This document shows positions 1 through 11,577 of a stretch of DNA of 64,000 nucleotides, in pieces. Position numbers and translations under genes: made by a program. The DNA lies in contig NC_026657.2 of the NCBI RefSeq assembly GCF_000004075.3, positions 38,674,732-38,738,731 of the forward strand, written 5' to 3'. Every line of letters starts with the position of its first letter. Positions within the stretch are counted from its first letter, which is position 1. The stretch comes from Cucumis sativus (taxonomy: Eukaryota; Streptophyta; Magnoliopsida; Cucurbitales; Cucurbitaceae). The notes below the pieces were generated by a model, which did not search any database, was not told the origin of the DNA, and worked only from the letters and a program-made list of their open reading frames with translations.

Positions 1-279
1 AACCTCTTGCAAGAATCTGTTTGTCTTTATTGCTTAGGGATTATCCTCTCTTTTTTTTATTTATAGAAATTGGAAGAGAATCTGAAATTATTCACCACCT
101 CAGTCTCTCTACTTCTAGAATTTGGTATCTATTATGCTTTTGTATCAGCTCTTGTTTTTGTTATTTTTTGTGGTCGTCTATACTTTCAACTTTTTAAAAG
201 TTGTCTTTTAAAGAAAACAAAGGATATGCAATTTAAATATTTTCCTTCTATAAGACCCCTAAAACAAAGAGAATATTAC

Positions 280-2230
280 CTGATTCTGACCCAACCAACT
301 AGCATAGTCAAGATCAATTGGTTTGGCAGGAATGCTTGCATCTATGAGAAGGAAAACTGAAACCAATGTGGACCGATTCAGAAAATAGTCTCTGGTAAAC
401 TTGTTCCAATCTGTTCGGAGTTCCTGTGGTGCAGCTGCATACCTAAAAAGGAGGAAGAAACAAATCTCATTGACATTCATTCATGTAGGAGTCGCACGTG
501 GAAAAAATTTGGAGAGTGAACTTGTATCCCATCGCTATGCAAATCACTTAAAATTGAGTTTAAGAGTCAGAGATCTTTTGACAAATATCGACGCAACTTG
601 AAGTTGAGACATACCCATATCCAGGCAAATCGACCAAGTACCAACTATCGTTAATTCGAAAGTGGTTTATGCACTGTGTCTTTCCTGCAAGAAATCACAA
701 CAATGTTTATGTCCATATCCAAAAACCTGATTAAGTAATAAAACAATAGGGCAAGACTGTCTGTGTCTAAAGAGTACGAGAGATTTCACACATCCAAGAG
801 GTTTGAAGCTCACATAAACAATGTTTACATGCCAAACTCTTCTCCCCCACTTTTTTCCTTTAACATTGCACACACTTCAACTGTTTTCGTAGGATAACCA
901 CTTGAGCCTATAATATTTGGTCACCAACGAACCCCCTTGTCACTATTCCTTAGTACATATAGACCCCTTGTACGTCATAACATAAAAGGCATATGGTCCA
1001 ACAACAACTATAATGCAAATAAGTCCTTTCACTTCCAATAATTTAGCTCACATATACGTGTTTACATTCAAAAGCATTCTGTCTTTTCCTTCTATATAGA
1101 CAATCATAAGGCAAATCAGAAAAAGCTTCAGCATCTTTATGTTCATGTATGATATTTGTATCCAAGACGGACTACAAGAGCAGGTTCTCCCTTCCTTCCT
1201 TCCTTTTTTGCTCTGTACCTAACTTACATCCGTAAATTGGATGTGGGTTTAACATGTCTGTCGGATTCTCATGGGGAAAATGATAATTCAAAACAACAAA
1301 AACTTAATGAATAAAGACAGACAATGGAGAGAGATCCAATTAATCGAGCAGATATTTTATAAGGTCAAAATTAATGGCATTGCAGCACCATAGATGTAAT
1401 AGAACCAAGCAGAGCACTGGAAATAAAGAATCATCCTAACTTACAAAGCTTTGATTAGTGGATCTTCTACTAGGTCACTAGCTGTTAAGGTTTTTGTTCT
1501 GTTCAAGCTATATTGTACAATTATCTTCTATTTCATTGTACAGCTCTCTAATTCTTTTATCCATATTCATATTGAACATAGTTTGAAATTACACAAAAAA
1601 AAAAAAAAAATGACAAGAGCTAGAGAATTCTCATGGATTCTATTGGATGGAACTACATTTTTTCCTTGCGACTACAGTGACTTCACAGTCCAATTAATCA
1701 AGATGAACTTGGGTCAGAACAAACCACTCACCTGGTTTCTTGGAGGTGAGAGCGAGCTTCTTCCGCCGAACGAGTGAATTCAACAGAGATGATTTCCCCA
1801 CATTCGAGCGCCCAACAAGGGCAAATTCAGGAAGCCCATCAGAAGGGCAGTCCTCAGTTCTCACACTACTCTTTACAAAATCCGCCTGAGAAACTTGCGC
1901 ATCTCTTGCGTACCGACCCAACACAATGTTCGATCCCTTCAAGATTCTTGCCCCCCCGCCGCCGGAGATATCAGTATCCGGCGGCACAAATAGCTTCTCA
2001 GGGGAAATGGGTAGCTGGGTTTCTTCCGGATACTCTGTAAATTCGGTGATAGGAATTGGTTCGGCGGCTGTGAGAGTGGATTTGGGGACGGGGAATGGGG
2101 TCGATGTGAGAATGGGGGCTCCTGTTGCCGCGATAATGGGTTTATTGGTTTTTGCAAATAAGCTGAAATTTCGATGAATTGGTGAAGTAAAGAGAAAGTT
2201 GTTGATTCTAGAGAGGTGAGAGAGAACCAT
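280..2230 (-). CDS. EMB2001: EngB/YihA-type GTP-binding protein, EMB2001-like (5' part; runs off left edge)
   Basis: TrmE-Era-EngA-EngB-Septin-like GTPase of the EngB/YihA family, which assists large ribosomal subunit assembly; plant members act in organelles and Arabidopsis EMB2001 is embryo-essential. Exons on the minus strand are 2230-1732, 684-615 and 442-280; joins keep frame (KKP-G-KTQ and PGYG-YAAAP). The start is the ATG at 2230; the frame extends upstream only to a GTG. The Ser/Thr-rich N-terminus looks like a transit peptide. The P-loop GRSNVGKSS lies at about residues 140-148, the switch I segment TSKKPGKTQ spans the first junction, and the G3 motif DLPGYGYA follows. The G4 (TKCD-like) part is not seen and should lie left of the window. 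The last visible exon ends at a GTAATA donor at 279. Family assignment is firm; the symbol is by homology recalled from memory. Confidence 0.9.
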
Positions 2231-2655
2231 CTCTGTGACTTTGAGCACTTGCTCGGCTCTGAGTGGAAGTTTTTTGAAGATGAAAATGCGGTGGGTTCTT
2301 GTCGGACCATTTGCCTATGTACAGAAGGCTGCTTAGTTGATAAAGAGTTCGACTTGTCGTACGAGTTGCCTCGAGACTACGACTTGTCGATCATGCTAAC
2401 CAAAACGTTTTGTCTATCTACATCTATATCCATTAACTATATATATTATTATATGGACATTTTTTTTAAAATAATAAAATAAATTCAAATATTCTTGTAC
2501 TAAAATTACAACACAAATTAAAATATTTACACTTTTTTTTTGTTCTATCAATGATGGCTAAATGACACTAGTCGGTGGCTACGAAGGTCTATTATTTATA
2601 GAATCTAAAAATTTATATGTTGTTAAATTTGCTATTTTTTACCATTATCTTATAT

Positions 2656-2712
<57 letters not shown>

Positions 2713-4320
2713 TTATTAAAAGCAATGTGGCTTAAGAGAAAATCATATTGTACGGGTTGTCAAATTCTAGATTTACAATATCAACCGAATTTAATTGATT
2801 TTTCTATTTATTTATGATTATTTAACTAATATGGGAAATATTATAAATAACCATTTATAATCTTTTTAAATTCTCACCTTCTTACCTAACTTATTATTTA
2901 AGTGATCAAGAAGTTAACATATGAAAATGATACAAATTGGAGGCCCCGTGCTCCCCACACAAACTAATTCATCTAAGGAGAAATTCCACTAAATTTTCAA
3001 AGCATGCTTAGCTTTGGAGTTTCTACGACCGAGCCATCGAAAAATGAATATGCACCTTGTTGGTATAGATATTACTTTTTTAATTCTTTTAAGTATTTCT
3101 TAACATGACTTTCATGTCTTTAGGATATCTCATTCATATATGATACTGGTTTATTAATGTCTCCTTTATAATATTGGGCGTTACAGTTCTACAACAATAT
3201 AAAAACCATTTTCAATTTTTTTTATAAATATTTGAATTCTCTCTTCTACTTAGGTTTGTATTTTGTTTACTTTTTGCTGATGTGTTGCAATTGTAATATG
3301 ATTAATACTTTGGAATTTAAAAAACGACTTAAGAAACAGAGGTAAATGGTACAAAATTGAAATAATGTATGTGTAAATTACATATTGAAAGTGAAGGTTT
3401 CAATTAATATTGATTCACTCTATAACTTAATGTTAAAAATTTGAAAATGATACAAATTAATCGATACATTATTCACTCATCGTCGAAGCCAATTGAAAGT
3501 CGAAGCCAATTGAAGAGATACATATGAAATCTCTCACCATTCTAAACTATAACCTCTAAAATTTTATTTTTAACTTTTCAAATTCTACACCAAATTAAAT
3601 AGCACATCTTTCCCTTCAATTCTCGTAAATAGTTTTATATTATTGCTTGTGTAATTAATATTTCATGCTTTTAATTGATTAAAAAGTTTTAAAAATAATT
3701 AATAATGTGTTTCTTAAAACATTTATTCTTAAATTTATAAATAGTAGCGTTTGCTTCTAAAGATAAAAATTGTTGTTATTGTGTATTTTAGGTTAGGTTG
3801 GTAATTAAAAAAAAAAAGAACACTCATGTACACAATACTATTGAGTATTTTAAAAAAACAAATAAAAACATTACTTACGATATATTAAAGTTAAAATAAT
3901 TTAATTGTTAAAAATAAAAAAGTATCACTTATGTTAAAATGATTTAATTATTACTATTAAAAATGTTAATATTTTTATTTATTATATTTTAATTACATTA
4001 TATTGAAACATTAAAAACCCATTTATTTATTTCAATAATTAATTTTCTAGAATAATTCATATAAATTAAAAATATTTTGTAACTTCTACAGCATAAGAAC
4101 TTTCTTAATTGCTTCTACTTAGGTTTTCTTTAAAGTTTTTGCTATAGTTCTTGTTGTTTAGAACAAAATATAAATATAAATAATAAAAATATAAGTTAAG
4201 TAGCTAACCATGGAGACTAAGCTTTCTAAGAAAATAATATGAGAAACTATGATGGGATCAGTATTCATCAATGAAGCTTATAATAACAATAATACACAAA
4301 TGAACAGAAGAAAAGTAATT
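2231..4320. other. Intergenic AT-rich DNA between EMB2001 and U2 snRNA
   Basis: No supported gene. It holds the EMB2001 promoter side, a (TA)n microsatellite at about 2660-2708, a 17-bp tandem duplication at about 3482-3515 (GTCGAAGCCAATTGAA twice), and otherwise AT-rich sequence with homopolymer runs. Confidence 0.6.
2660..2708. repeat. (TA)n microsatellite
   Basis: About 24 uninterrupted TA units. Probably polymorphic in length. Confidence 0.9.
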
Positions 4321-4331
4321 GTCCCACATCG
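4321..4331 (+). promoter_or_regulatory. Upstream sequence element (USE) of U2 snRNA
   Basis: GTCCCACATCG matches the plant snRNA USE consensus RTCCCACATCG exactly. It lies 33 bp upstream of the TATA box; this spacing is the one plant snRNA genes use for RNA polymerase II, whereas Pol III (U6-type) genes use a spacing about 10 bp shorter. Confidence 0.95.
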
Positions 4332-4364
4332 GTTTGGTGTAGAGAAGATAAGGAAAACGATGAG

Positions 4365-4370
4365 TATAAA
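4365..4370 (+). promoter_or_regulatory. TATA box of U2 snRNA
   Basis: TATAAA starts 32 bp upstream of the first U2 nucleotide, the standard position for plant snRNA promoters. Confidence 0.9.
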
Positions 4371-4396
4371 AACGGTGGAGTGGCTCTGTGCAATTC

Positions 4397-4592
4397 ATAC
4401 CTTTCTCGGCCTTTTGGCTAAGATCAAGTGTAGTATCTGTTCTTATCAGTTTAATATCTGATACGTGGGCCATCGGCTCACATGATATTAAATTTATTTT
4501 TTTAGGGGGAAGGTCCAATACAATAGCTTGCTATTGGGGCCTTCGAGCGTCGCCTTAGCGTTGCACTACTGCTTGGGCCTGGCGCACCCCTC
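4397..4592 (+). ncRNA. U2: U2 spliceosomal snRNA
   Basis: U2 snRNA pairs with the intron branch site in the spliceosome. The 5' end ATACCTTTCTCGGCCTTTTG and the following segment match plant U2. The branch-site recognition motif GTAGTA is at 4430-4435 (nt 34-39). The Sm-binding region, an A/T tract ending TTTTTTTAGG, is at about 4491-4506. A terminal stem-loop region with GCACTACTGC and GGGCCTGGCGCACC closes the RNA. Length is about 196 nt, as in other plants; the exact 3' end is good to a few bases. Promoter and 3' box are both present, so the gene looks functional. Short open frames across this region are spurious. Confidence 0.97.
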
Positions 4593-4607
4593 CAATCTCA
4601 GTTCTAA
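4593..4607 (+). terminator. snRNA 3' box
   Basis: CAATCTCAGTTCTAA resembles the plant snRNA 3'-end signal CA-N3-10-AGTNNAA with one extra or mismatched base, and lies directly after the U2 RNA. Confidence 0.75.
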
Positions 4608-5690
4608 ATCGTATGGCTAAGTTGAACGTTGAATACGGTTCTCATTGTTTTCCTAAAATCTTGAGACTCTATTTTCTATAGGACGAAAATAGGACTTTTG
4701 ACAGTAAGTAGATGCATTTTTTTAAATACACATGAAACTTTATAATATTTGTGACAATAGCATGCAATTTATTTTCGAAATGTAATTTTAACTTTGAAAC
4801 CTCTACACAATAATTATCTTTGCCTAGAAGGTTTGGCAGAGATAAATTGAAGACATATATTTGAAAGCTTTCAAATCCATTACGTAACTTCGAAAGTTTA
4901 CAGCTAACGCTAGCGTGGATAATTAATAATTGAAAGGTATTGTTGAGACGAAATATAGAAAAATGAAGGTGAAGTTGTATGCTTTTTTTCTCTTTAGCTA
5001 AAACTTTGTACCGTTACTACTAATTTTACCGATATGAGCTAAAAAGCTTACTTTGAAAGGAACAGATCGTAATTGTAAATTTAAGTTCTTTAAAATTCCC
5101 CATAGTGTTATGATTTTTTTCAAGGACAAACTTCAAAAATAATGTTTTCTTTAAAATAATGTTTTCTTTAAAATAATTGTAAAAAAATAAAAACTCATTT
5201 GAAACCCTATGAAATACGGTTCCTTCACCCTAAAACAACACTAAATTTCTTTAAAATATATTAAAAGAAAAATGAAGTTTATACATTAGAAATGAAATAA
5301 AAATAAAAATGGTAAGTTTGTAACTTGATATTTATCCTACCATTTATTTTGTATTAGATTAAAATATTTTCTTAAGAATGTAAATTTAAATGAGTAAAAT
5401 AGTTTATTACGAGTAAATTAGGAAAAATCAACCTTTACCGTTATGGAACAAATATAATTATGGTAAATTTTGTCAGGTAAATATGATAATTATATATAAT
5501 TATCCAAAATTTAAGTCTGGCCAAAGAAAAAGATCCCAAAAATAATTTGTTATGAGTGAATTAAGAAATCACATTTTATGTATTATTATTTATTGAACAA
5601 ATATTAATTATGTGGGGTAAATTTTTTAGATAATGAAAAAGTAAATATGATAATTATAGATATGATTATACATGGTAATTGTTTTTGGTC
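4608..5690. other. Intergenic AT-rich DNA before the SPH cluster
   Basis: No gene seen. There is a short tandem duplication of AATAATGTTTTCTTTAAA at about 5140-5177. From about 5400 the sequence holds two diverged copies of a segment of about 155 bp containing GGAACAAATATAATTATG-like blocks, which also occur upstream of the other B-type units at 7557-7815 and 10675-10940. Confidence 0.55.
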
Positions 5691-5819
5691 AAGTTTACCT
5701 TTTTTTTTTCTCTTTGGTGTTTCCTAAAGTATCAATATTTGATTTGTTTACTAAAGGACTTTTAAATTATTGTTATTTTGTTCCAAACAAGTGTCTTATT
5801 TATAATATATTTATGTCAC

Positions 5820-5827
5820 TATAAATA
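5820..5827 (+). promoter_or_regulatory. Probable TATA box of first SPH gene
   Basis: TATAAATA lies 88 bp upstream of the ATG at 5908. A related AATAT-rich segment with TATAAATATTAGAGA sits at the same place in the unit near 9070. Confidence 0.5.
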
Positions 5828-5907
5828 TTATAGATTCTGAGACAATTTAAAAGTAATACAGAGAAATAGTGACAATCGTGGAAGATAAACAATCGTTACC
5901 ACAAGAT

Positions 5908-6342
5908 ATGGAAGCTCTCAAATATATAGCTGTCGTTGGTGTGATTTTAGCATTGATTGGCGAATGCAATGGGCAACCTGGTGCAGAGGTTCCACTGAGT
6001 TCATGGAAAGTTAATATTTTGAATGAGATGACCAAAGACTCATTGTTTATTCGATGTAAGTCTAAAGATGACGATTTAGGTGCACAAAATTTAGGTGTAA
6101 AACAACAATTTTCATGGAGTTTCAAGGAGAATTTATGGCAAACAACATTGTATTGGTGTTATATGCACAATGCCAAAAGTCATGCTTCATTTAACGTGTA
6201 TTGGCCTGAGAGATCCGGTTGGCTTGCTTTTAGATGCCAACTCAGAAACTGCATTTGGTCTGCTCGAGATGATGGAATTTACTTGAAGACCAACACTCAT
6301 AATACTTATGAGCTCATACATACTTGGGAACCTGGAATGTGA
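5908..6342 (+). CDS. S1/SPH self-incompatibility-like secreted protein (A1)
   Basis: Plant self-incompatibility S1 (SPH) family, small secreted proteins named after the Papaver stigma ligand PrsS; most members have unknown function. Intronless, 144 residues, the usual family length. The start is the ATG at 5908, which gives a hydrophobic signal peptide (residues 1 to about 23, cleavage near GECNG-Q); the upstream in-frame codon at 5869 is GTG. The mature part carries the family block CKSKDDDLG, then WSFKENLWQTTLYWC, ASFNVYW and FRCQLRNCIW, with four conserved cysteines. About 94% of residues match A2 at 9142 by eye. A TATA box lies upstream and (AAT)n follows the stop. Not evidence of a working self-incompatibility locus. 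Confidence 0.93.
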   Translation: MEALKYIAVVGVILALIGECNGQPGAEVPLSSWKVNILNEMTKDSLFIRCKSKDDDLGAQNLGVKQQFSWSFKENLWQTTLYWCYMHNAKSHASFNVYWPERSGWLAFRCQLRNCIWSARDDGIYLKTNTHNTYELIHTWEPGM

Positions 6343-6380
6343 ATCAAACTTATTTTCCCTAATGATGTTATATTACTATA

Positions 6381-6422
6381 ATAATAATAATAATAATAAT
6401 AGTAATAATAATACTATTATTA
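6381..6422. repeat. (AAT)n microsatellite
   Basis: An ATA/ATT-rich trinucleotide run 3' of SPH A1; a shorter version is found at the same place after SPH A2 (about 9613-9640), so it was duplicated with the block. Confidence 0.8.
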
Positions 6423-8025
6423 TTTATGATGTGTATCAAGTTTAATCTTTGCTTTTTATTATCAATCAATGATATTTCAACTCTAATGCCGTTTTACAAC
6501 GTGGAATGAGAGAATTAGACATTTGACTTTGAGATTGTTAGTATTATAGTTTATGTCAATTGAATTATAGTTAATTAGTTTTGCTATGTTAATGTATTGT
6601 ATATAAACAAAATAATTTTCTACTGTTGTCATAGCTCGAGTAATTAATCTTTGCATATAGTTTTTCAAAACATTATTAAGATGCTTTAGGTATAAAAAAG
6701 AACTTGAAAGAAGATATACATACCCATTGTAGGAGGGAAGAATCCAAACAAATATATATCAAATCCTTTTATAAAGTAAATTTAATTAAAATAAAGAGCA
6801 ACCTTTATTTAATACCAATTGTACTATGAACGAGTTCATTTACAGTTTTTATATTTTAATATTAATATTGAAGTGTTTTAAATTACAATATATATATTAA
6901 ATAATACTTTAATTTTACTATATTCCACCTTTGGTTTTGACTAATCTCTAGTTTACGACATTTTTTTATTTGTTAATAGTGTGGACAATGTTGGAAGAGG
7001 TGAATAAAATTTATTATTGGAAAAAACAAAACTTTTAATCGTTTAATTAAGAAAATTAATAAAGTTTTTTTTGCTAATACGTAATTTAATCAATATTTCT
7101 ATACAAATAAGTCCACTCTGAATTAAACAAAAAATTACCAATCACAACACCTCATTTAATTCTTATAAAATATTGGTAATAAAAAAACAAAATAACCAAT
7201 TAAAATAAATTGCCAATTAGAAATTAATTTCAAGCAACAAAATATAATAACAAATTAATAACAAAATCTGTTTTAACTGCAAAATATAACAACAAATTTA
7301 GAAATGTATCAGTCACAAGCAAACAAAACCAATATAACAAATTTTTACAACAAATTTTTCTATAAAAGAAAAATATTTTGGTTGATGGTTCTAATTTTGA
7401 CCATTTTCTACAAAAAAATATTTTATCAAAATTCAATAAATTTTGTCGTTTTGTTATATTTTTTAAAAGATCCACTAGATGTAAATATTTTCTTTTGAGA
7501 ATGTAAATTTAAATTAACTCGTTTATGTATAAAAATAATAATTAAACTTTATTATTTAGAAAAAAACAACATTTTACATTATTATTTATGGAACAAATAT
7601 AATTATGTGGTAAATTTTGTTAGGTAGCGAGAAAGTAAACATGGTAGTTATATGTATAATTACCCAAAATTTACGTTTGGCGAAAAAAAATTCCAAAAAA
7701 AAATTGTTATAGTAAATTAGAAAAACCAACGTTTTACATTTATGAAACAAATATAATTATATATGGTAATTTATTTTGGGAGTGAGAAAGTAAATATGAT
7801 AATTATATATTGGTATTTTTTTTTTGTCAAATTTAAATTTGATTTGCTTACTAACAAACTTTTAAATTATTGTTATTTTTTCTCCAAAATTAATAGGAAA
7901 CTAAATTGGTTTTTATTTATAATATATTTCGTCCCTATATATATTATAGAATTTGTGAGGCAAAAGTAATAAAGAGAAACAAAGTAGTGGCAAAGGTCGA
8001 AGATAAACAACCCTTACCAAACGAT

Positions 8026-8447
8026 ATGGAAGGCCTCAAATATATAGTAATTTTAACATTGGGTGGCTAATACAATTGGCAGCCTGGTGCAGAGGTTCCA
8101 TTGAGTTCATGGAAAATTAATATTCTAAACGAGATGAACAAAGACTCATTGTTTCTTAATTGTAAGTCTAAAGATGATGATTTGGGTGCATGAAATTTAG
8201 GTATAAAGCAACAATTTTCATGAAGTTTCAAAGAGAATTTGTGGCAAACAACACTGTATTAGTGTGATATGCACAATGCCAATAGTCATGCTTCATTTAA
8301 CGTATTTTGGCCAGAAAAATTCGGTTGGCTTGCTTTTAGATGTCAACTTAGAAACTACATTTGGTCTGCTCGAGATGATGGAATTTACTTGAAGACCAAC
8401 CCTCATAATACTTTCGAGCTCATACATACTTGGGAACCCAGAATGTG
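8026..8447 (+). pseudogene. S1/SPH-like pseudogene (B1)
   Basis: Homologous along its length to the SPH gene at 11143: it keeps the CKSKDDDLG block, HNANSHASFNVFW and the C-terminal DDGIYLKTN segment. It is 13 bp shorter than the intact copies, the loss falling in the signal-peptide region, so the frame is broken, and there are several premature stops in the mature part. It shares residues with the B-type gene 11143 (for example CD before HNANSHAS), which places it as the decayed partner of that gene in block 1. Confidence 0.9.
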
Positions 8448-9141
8448 AATCAAACTTATTTTCCCTAATGTCGGTATGTTATAACAGCAACAACAATATT
8501 TAAGACGTGTATTAATTTTACTCCTAGCTTTTATTGTCAATAAATGATATCTCAAATCTAATATCTTTGTTTTACAATATGGGAAGTGAGAATCGGACAT
8601 ATACCTTTGAGATTGTTAGTATATATAGTTTATATCAATTGAGTTATAGTTAATTAGTTTTGTTGTTTTAATTGTTTATCAGCAGAATAATTTTCTACTG
8701 TTGTCATAGCTCTAGCAACAAATCTTTGCATATAATTTTTCAAAATATCACTAAGATGCTTTTGGTATATAATAAAAGAACTAGAAAGAGAAGATATACC
8801 AATTGTAGGATTGAATAACTCAAACAAATAAGTATCAAATCCTTTGATAAAATAAATTTGATTAACGTGAAAAGCAACTTGGTAGAATTGGTATGGGTAA
8901 CCTTTTTTAGTAAATTCTTTTTTGTCAAGTTTACTCTTTTTTTCTTTGGTGTTTCCTAAAGTACCAATATTCCATTTGTTTACTAACTGACTCTTAAATT
9001 ATTGTTTTTATTTTCAAAATAAATAAAAAATCAAACAGGTTTCCATTTATAATATATTTCGTAACTATAAATATTAGAGAGATTATAAGACATAAGTAAC
9101 AAAGAGAAACAAGAAACAAAGCAGTGGCAAAGGTCGAAGAT

Positions 9142-9576
9142 ATGGAAGCTCTCAAATACATAGCAATCGTTTGTGTAATTTTAGCATTGATTGGTGAATG
9201 TAATGGGCAACCTGGTGCAGAGGTTCCATTGAGTTCATGGAAAATTAATATTCTGAACGAGATGACCAAAGACACATTGTTTCTTCAATGTAAGTCTAAA
9301 GATGATGATCTAGGTGCACAAAATTTAGGTGTAAAACAACAATTTTCATGGAGTTTCAAGGAGAATTTGTGGCAAACAACACTGTATTGGTGTTATATGC
9401 ACAATGCCGAAAGTCATGCTTCATTTAATGTATTTTGGCCTGAGAAATCTGGTTGGCTTGCTTTTAGATGTCAACTCAGAAATTGCATTTGGTCTGCTCG
9501 AGATGATGGAATTTACTTGAAGACCAACCCTCATAATACTTTTGAGCTCATACATACTTGGGAACCTGGAATGTGA
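9142..9576 (+). CDS. S1/SPH self-incompatibility-like secreted protein (A2)
   Basis: Intronless, 144 residues. The ATG at 9142 gives the signal peptide MEALKYIAIVCVILALIGEC; the upstream frame starts only at GTG. It carries the SPH family core (CKSKDDDLG, WSFKENLWQTTLYWC, FRCQLRNCIWSARDDGIYL). It is nearly identical to A1 and differs mainly by conservative changes (for example IRC to LQC, NVYWPER to NVFWPEK), so the copy is young or under constraint. Promoter and leader are also duplicated from A1 (similarity from about 8930). Confidence 0.93.
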   Translation: MEALKYIAIVCVILALIGECNGQPGAEVPLSSWKINILNEMTKDTLFLQCKSKDDDLGAQNLGVKQQFSWSFKENLWQTTLYWCYMHNAESHASFNVFWPEKSGWLAFRCQLRNCIWSARDDGIYLKTNPHNTFELIHTWEPGM

Positions 9577-10445
9577 ATCAAACTTATTTTCCCTAATGTC
9601 GTTATATTACTATAATAATAATAATACTATTATTATTTATGACATGTATCAAGTTTACTCTTTGCTTTTTATTGTCAATCAATGATATCTCAACTCTAAT
9701 GTTATTTTACAACGTTGAATGTGGAAGTATCAAAACATTATTAAGATCGATGCTTTAGGTATAAAGCTAAGAACATGAACAAAAAGTATCAAATTCTTTG
9801 ATAAAATAAATTTGATTAAAATCATGAGCAACCTAGCTCGATCTAATACCAATTGTAGTACTCGTATGAACAACGTTGGAGGAGGAGAATAGAGTTTATT
9901 ATTCGAAATAATGGAACTTTTTATCGTTTAATTAAAAAAATTAATAAACTTTTTGCTAATAGGTAATTTAATCGATATTTTAATACAAATTATAAGTCCT
10001 CTTTGAATTAAACAAAAAAATTAACAAATCAACAGCTCATATAATTCTTATAAAATATTGGTAATAAAAAAAATAGAATAACCAATCAAAATAAACGAGC
10101 AATTAGCAATTAATTTCAAGCAATAAAATATAATAACAAATTAATTACAAAATCTGTTTTAATTGCAAAATATAACAACAAATTTAGAAATGTATTAGGC
10201 ACAAGCAAATAAAACTAATATAATAATAGAGATGTTTTCAAAAATATAAAAATTGATAAACTATTTAATAAAAATATTTTATGAAATGTTGTTGACAATT
10301 TTCCAATAAAAAAAATATTTTTTCAAAACTAATTTTTTTGTCCAGTTTGGTTATATTTTTTAAAAGATTCCTATATGTAAATATTTTTTTTTGAGATGCA
10401 AAGTTAAATTAGCTAAGTTTATGTTTAAAAATATGTGATCTCTAA

Positions 10446-10591
10446 AGGGTAGATTTTACAAAATATTTATAACCTATAACAAATTTTATCATTTATATGC
10501 TATAGCAATAGAAGACTATCAATTATAAAATCCAAAATTTTGCTATAGCTGGTAAATATTTTAATTTATTTTGCTATTTTTAAAAATGTTC
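10446..10591. mobile_element. MITE-like element, copy 1 of 3
   Basis: Both ends read inward as related inverted repeats: the right end, read in reverse, gives TTTTTAAAAATAGCAAAATA then TATAGCAAAATTTTGGAT; the left end has ATTTTACAAAATATTTATAA and CTATAACAAATTTT. The same pattern occurs at 45749-45884 and 52774-52986. The left end looks slightly truncated. No coding capacity. Confidence 0.65.
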
Positions 10592-11142
10592 TTTATATAT
10601 ATATATATATATAAATTAAATTAGCTAAGTTTGTATTTAAAAATATATAAAAATAAAAATAAAACTTTATTATTTAGAAAAAACCAACCTTTTCCATTAT
10701 TATTTATGGAACAAATATAATTATGTATGGTAAATTTTGTTAGGTAAAAATAAAATAAATATGGTAGTTATATAAATAATTATGGATAATTTAAGTTTGG
10801 AAAAAAACAAAAAACTTTTAAAAAGTAATTTGTTACTGGTAAATTAGGAAAACCAAAATTTTACATTTATGAAACAAATATAATTGTATGTGGTAAATTA
10901 TTTTAGGGAGTGAGAAAGTAAATATGATAATTATATATTGGTAAATTTAAATTCCATTTGTTTACTAACGAGCTCTTAAATTATTGTTATTTTTTTCTTC
11001 TAAAATTAATAGAAAACCAAACACGTTTCTATTTATAATATACTTCTGTCACCGTGAATATTAGAGAAATTGTGAGACAAAAGTAATAAAGAGAAACAAA
11101 ACAATGACAAAGGTGGAAGATAAATAACCCTTACCAAAAGAT

Positions 11143-11577
11143 ATGAAAGCTCTCAAATATATAGTCATTGTGGGTATAATTTTAGTATTGGGTGGCCAGT
11201 ACAATGGACAGCCTGGTGCAGAGGTTCCATTGAGTTCATACAAAATTAATATTTTGAACGAGATGAGCAAATACTCGTTGTTTCTTCATTGTAAGTCTAA
11301 AGATGATTATTTGGGTGCACGAAACTTAGGTATAAAGCAACATTTTTCATGGAGTTCCAAGGAGAATTTATGGCAAACAATACTTTATTGGTGTGATACG
11401 CACAATGCCAATAGTCATGCTTCATTTAATGTATTTTGGCCCGAGAAATCCGGTTGGCTTGCTTTTAGATGTCAGCTTAGAAACTGCATTTGGTTTGCTC
11501 GAGATGATGGAATTTACTTGAAGACCAATCCTCATAGTACTTTCGAGCTCATACATACTTGGGAATTCGGAATGTGA
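11143..11577 (+). CDS. S1/SPH self-incompatibility-like secreted protein (B2)
   Basis: Intronless, 144 residues, starting at the ATG at 11143 with a signal peptide (cleavage near YNG-Q). It has the SPH core and four conserved cysteines but is more diverged: DDYLGARNLG, YWCDTHNANSHAS, IWFARDDG, and the C-terminus HTWEFGM. It is the intact partner of the pseudogene at 8026. Upstream repeats at about 10675-10940 match those before the pseudogene (7557-7815). Confidence 0.92.
   Translation: MKALKYIVIVGIILVLGGQYNGQPGAEVPLSSYKINILNEMSKYSLFLHCKSKDDYLGARNLGIKQHFSWSSKENLWQTILYWCDTHNANSHASFNVFWPEKSGWLAFRCQLRNCIWFARDDGIYLKTNPHSTFELIHTWEFGM

Larger units (their letters stand above)
5690..8905 (+). repeat. 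SPH segmental duplication, block 1
   Basis: Block 1 carries an A-type gene (5908-6342) followed by a B-type pseudogene (8026-8447). It matches block 2 (8906-11975) gene for gene and also in non-coding parts: 7000-7500 matches 9880-10400 and 8450-8900 matches 11580-11970. The right ends share GTAGAATTG and TATGGGTAA. Confidence 0.75.

Noticed and set aside
4249-4518. Open frames on both strands over the U2 region
   Set aside because: They overlap the snRNA and its promoter and have no domain.
5908-11577. Reading the SPH cluster as a self-incompatibility S-locus
   Set aside because: The S1/SPH family is large in self-compatible plants too, and no pollen-side partner gene is seen nearby.
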